Of a DNA stretch of 64,000 bases, positions 63,001-64,000 are shown piece by piece; position 1 is the first letter of the stretch, and each line of letters opens with the position of its first letter. The DNA is from Pedobacter borealis DSM 19626 (GTDB lineage Bacteria; Bacteroidota; Bacteroidia; Sphingobacteriales; Sphingobacteriaceae): the NCBI RefSeq assembly GCF_000708285.2, contig NZ_JAUG01000009.1, positions 18,970-82,969 on the forward strand, in the 5' to 3' direction. The position numbers and the translations under genes were made by a program. Under the pieces are notes generated by a model. That model had not been told where the DNA came from. It did not search any database and worked only from the letters and a program-made list of their open reading frames with translations.

Positions 63001-63318
63001 AATATCGGAAAAGTGATTTCCGATGATAACCGATGCTTCGTCGAAAGTAAGGTGTTTGCCCAATTTGAGCATTGAAAGTAATGGTTTGATAATTAGAAAG
63101 CCAACAAGTAAGGTCCCAACAAGTAAATAAGCAAAAAACACAAAGGTTTTAAAACCAGCGGTTGGATTGAGGTAATAAAGACTCAAAAAAACAACGAGAT
63201 ATAGGCCTAAAAGTATGGCAGCGGCATAAATACTCCCGCGTAAAATTTTATTCAGGTAAAATTTGCGGATAAACTCATCTATCTTCCGTAATAAATCGCT
63301 GTAGTTATTGCTCACCAT
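60001..63318 (-). CDS. DUF4175 family membrane protein
   Basis: 1105 residues. TM helices lie near 28-48, 58-78 and about 155-175. A beta-rich periplasmic-looking region (about 190-490) follows, then a very long coiled coil rich in Gln, Lys and Glu (about 510-1000, for example QKQLDEAVKEIKEQNDKNIQ). This matches DUF4175, a Bacteroidota-type family of unknown function. Its stop lies at the edge of the left ~170-bp repeat, and it lies between the two inverted copies. Confidence 0.88.
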   Translation of the reverse strand: MVSNNYSDLLRKIDEFIRKFYLNKILRGSIYAAAILLGLYLVVFLSLYYLNPTAGFKTFVFFAYLLVGTLLVGFLIIKPLLSMLKLGKHLTFDEASVIIGNHFSDIKDKLLNTLQLHHLSENHPENNHLILASIDQKILELKPVPFYSAVSINDNRKYLKYLFVPLSIILLIAIIAPAILREGTNSFFKYDEYIAPKAPFSFTILNKSLTVTQGDDVTLNVKLAGDELPAEIYVEDGKNTYKLEKESISKFNYSIKNIQSDKKLVFKGGGFSSAMFTVSVKPRPELLNATATLNYPAYLGKKQELIANVGDMLLPEGTKVTWNFKTGQSSSLLFILNGTENVLKVEDNESAFNATIRNNSKYSITPKNQYVTLRDSLSHQITVVKDQSPGISVEEKSDSVSNKALYFSGQVTDDYGFSRLSFKYNIKENNRIVGTITKNIAIKSNATENTFFYFWDLKTAAAKPGQEIEYYFEVADNDGVNGAKVTRSEIKTFKQPTKKETAEQVNASNQALKQKMQSAIRLANTIEKESKKVAESIIDKKQISFEDKKQIEALLDKQKQLDEAVKEIKEQNDKNIQQQEDQKQTEELLEKQKQIKDLFDNVLDEKTKELLQKLQNLMNEKNKDQTQNELSKMQLDNKTLKNELDRILELYKQLEFEQNLQTDIDRLNELAKEQKELAEQTKDKKQDNESLKQKQDALNKEMKDLKDDLKKLEQKNQSLEKPNPFENPEKDVQDIQKEQQDSKDALDKKDSKNASQKQQKAGEQMEKLSKKMSDMQQQGEEMENNLNAKELRRLLENLLTTSFDQEKVMLALKKMTAADPSYTSNVQKQRSIKDNLKTIADSLYSLSKRVPQIESTVNEEMNKINFNLDKSLESLGDRRTPEANRFQQFTMTSINNLTLMLSEALSQLQNMQKNGKGGSGKKQKQGMKQLSQMQEQLNKSMQKAREQMQKSGDNQGKVGKGQMSQEFGKMAQQQQMIRQALEKINREENKDGTGKMGNLNEAIKEMKQTESDLVNKRLQQETLNRQKDLLTKLLEAEKAERDQEEDTKRESKAAKAFPPSYQKMVDQFKKQQQNGNDMLQKLPPSLNYYYKNKIAEYLKSLNMPQ

Positions 63319-63439
63319 ATCACCGTAAATGTAAAAATAGTTCTAATCAATTGAAAGAAACCCGCAATAAGGTAACGTGTTTATTTCAAATAGTTTATCA
63401 ATTGGGTTATATAGCTGGCTATTTTTGAAGAGGCATTTT

Positions 63440-63740
63440 TTAATTTGGAAAACAATGTTTAGCGTTTCATGGCGGTTTTCAGTCCCGCTTTTGCTGCAAC
63501 AAAAGCAGAAAAAGCTTTTGGTTTCCGCTCCAATCGGGTTTATTTGACAAAGGACTGGGTTACAAACTACAAACTGCAAGTGCAAGGGGGCGGTTGGTTT
63601 TCTTTGCAGATCAGAAGTATTTAGCCCCGGGCGTAGCGGCATCCCTGTAGCGCAGCGAAAGGATATAGCGGAGCACGGGAACAAACTTACATAGCTGCTC
63701 AGGCTTTGCGCTTCAAAAAACACATTTACTTTTTGCATCG
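63440..63740. repeat. GC-richer intergenic repeat-like region
   Basis: The stretch contains small dyads (GTCCCGCTTTTGCTGCAAC/ AAAAGCAG, and GCGTAGCGGCATCCC with a CGGG at each side) and no credible gene; short frames here have no family resemblance. It resembles dispersed intergenic elements of this lineage. The gap 63319-64000 otherwise holds the right-hand 170-bp copy. Confidence 0.45.
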
Positions 63741-63827
63741 GGATATAAAAAGGATAAAATTTGACTTATTTGTGCGTACCCCTGATAAATAAAATTTTAA
63801 TTTACGGCTCTTGTTCCAATTGGCCTA

Positions 63828-63997
63828 CAGGGAAATTGCTTTTAAAACATGTGCAAAAATTAATTAGCCACGGAAACACAGAAATCACGGGAGAAGAAGT
63901 AAATTTTTCCGTGTTTTCGTGCTTCCGTGGCAAACATAATGCTTAGGTATGCGCAGAAAGAGGAAGAATTATCAGAGAAAAGTTAAAAGCGATTTCC
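63828..63997. repeat. ~170-bp element, right copy of an inverted pair
   Basis: Inverted copy of 59813-59981 with one extra C in the middle and one substitution near its left end. The window ends 3 bp after it, so the right flank cannot be examined. Confidence 0.85.
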
Positions 63998-64000
63998 CTG

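Noticed and set aside
63343..63738. 131-codon minus-strand frame
   Set aside because: It lies in repeat-like intergenic DNA, rich in Cys and Phe without a domain; similar frames arise by chance in such elements.
1..64000. CRISPR array, tRNA or rRNA gene
   Set aside because: No regularly spaced direct repeats and no tRNA cloverleaf or rRNA sequence was recognised on either strand; short or unusual ones could be missed by eye.

Overview
The window looks like a chromosomal segment of a Bacteroidota bacterium of the Sphingobacteriaceae, most like Pedobacter. The basis is low-to-moderate GC, near absence of Shine-Dalgarno-like sites, many Bacteroidota-specific families (DUF4175, 7TM-DISM sensor, SusC/RagA signature, NadA/NadB aspartate route to NAD, GG-leader natural-product precursor) and many palindromic intergenic repeats. 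The genus is inferred. No rRNA, tRNA, CRISPR array, prophage or intact IS was seen.

Layout. 1-4.1 kb: a two-component system (7TM-DISM sensor cut by the window edge, LuxR-type regulator) and rpsP-rimM-trmD with a decayed XRE regulator. 4.2-9.5 kb: 5'-nucleotidase, a large VIT/VWA/TPR protein carrying a SusC-type signature, YbjQ, PfkA. 9.5-13.5 kb: a DsbD split into a separate alpha domain (beside birA) and a transmembrane/thioredoxin part. Between them sits a small accessory locus: an XRE regulator and a divergent Cys-rich GG-leader peptide around a 34-bp perfect palindrome. The regulator's N-terminus resembles the peptide's leader; this is the most interesting item. 13.6-23.7 kb: rsfS-ftsH-LUD, a KAS III enzyme, TPR, Nif3/zinc-ribbon and TM2/DUF2752 genes. 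23.9-29.4 kb: mfd, an AAA_14/DUF4143 ATPase with DUF3820, then a 480-bp MITE-like element inserted in a palindromic repeat. 29.5-40.8 kb: a DsbA/FrnE protein, a secreted M14 peptidase, cobalamin riboswitch plus metE, thioesterase, methyltransferase, CPBP-DUF2007-cdsA, dusB, apaG. 41-52 kb: membrane Zn-peptidase, FAD oxidoreductase, purU, rmuC, thiL, a DAACS symporter, divergent nadA/nadB, gamma-carbonic anhydrase. 52-64 kb: lipoprotein, mnmG, two parS-like sites, an Uup-type ABC-F protein, ybeY, a broken toxin-antitoxin pair, and a DUF4175 gene between ~170-bp inverted repeats.

How it fits together. Most genes are housekeeping: tRNA/rRNA maturation (TrmD, RimM, MnmG, DusB, YbeY, RsfS), membrane quality control (FtsH), lipid and cofactor synthesis (CdsA, BirA, ThiL, NadA/B, PurU) and DNA repair (Mfd, RmuC). 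mnmG next to parS-like sites suggests an origin-proximal region. Accessory signals cluster at 11.2-12.3 kb, 27.3-29.4 kb and 59-64 kb. Intergenic space holds a family of two-armed palindromic repeats whose arms keep self-complementarity through paired base changes.
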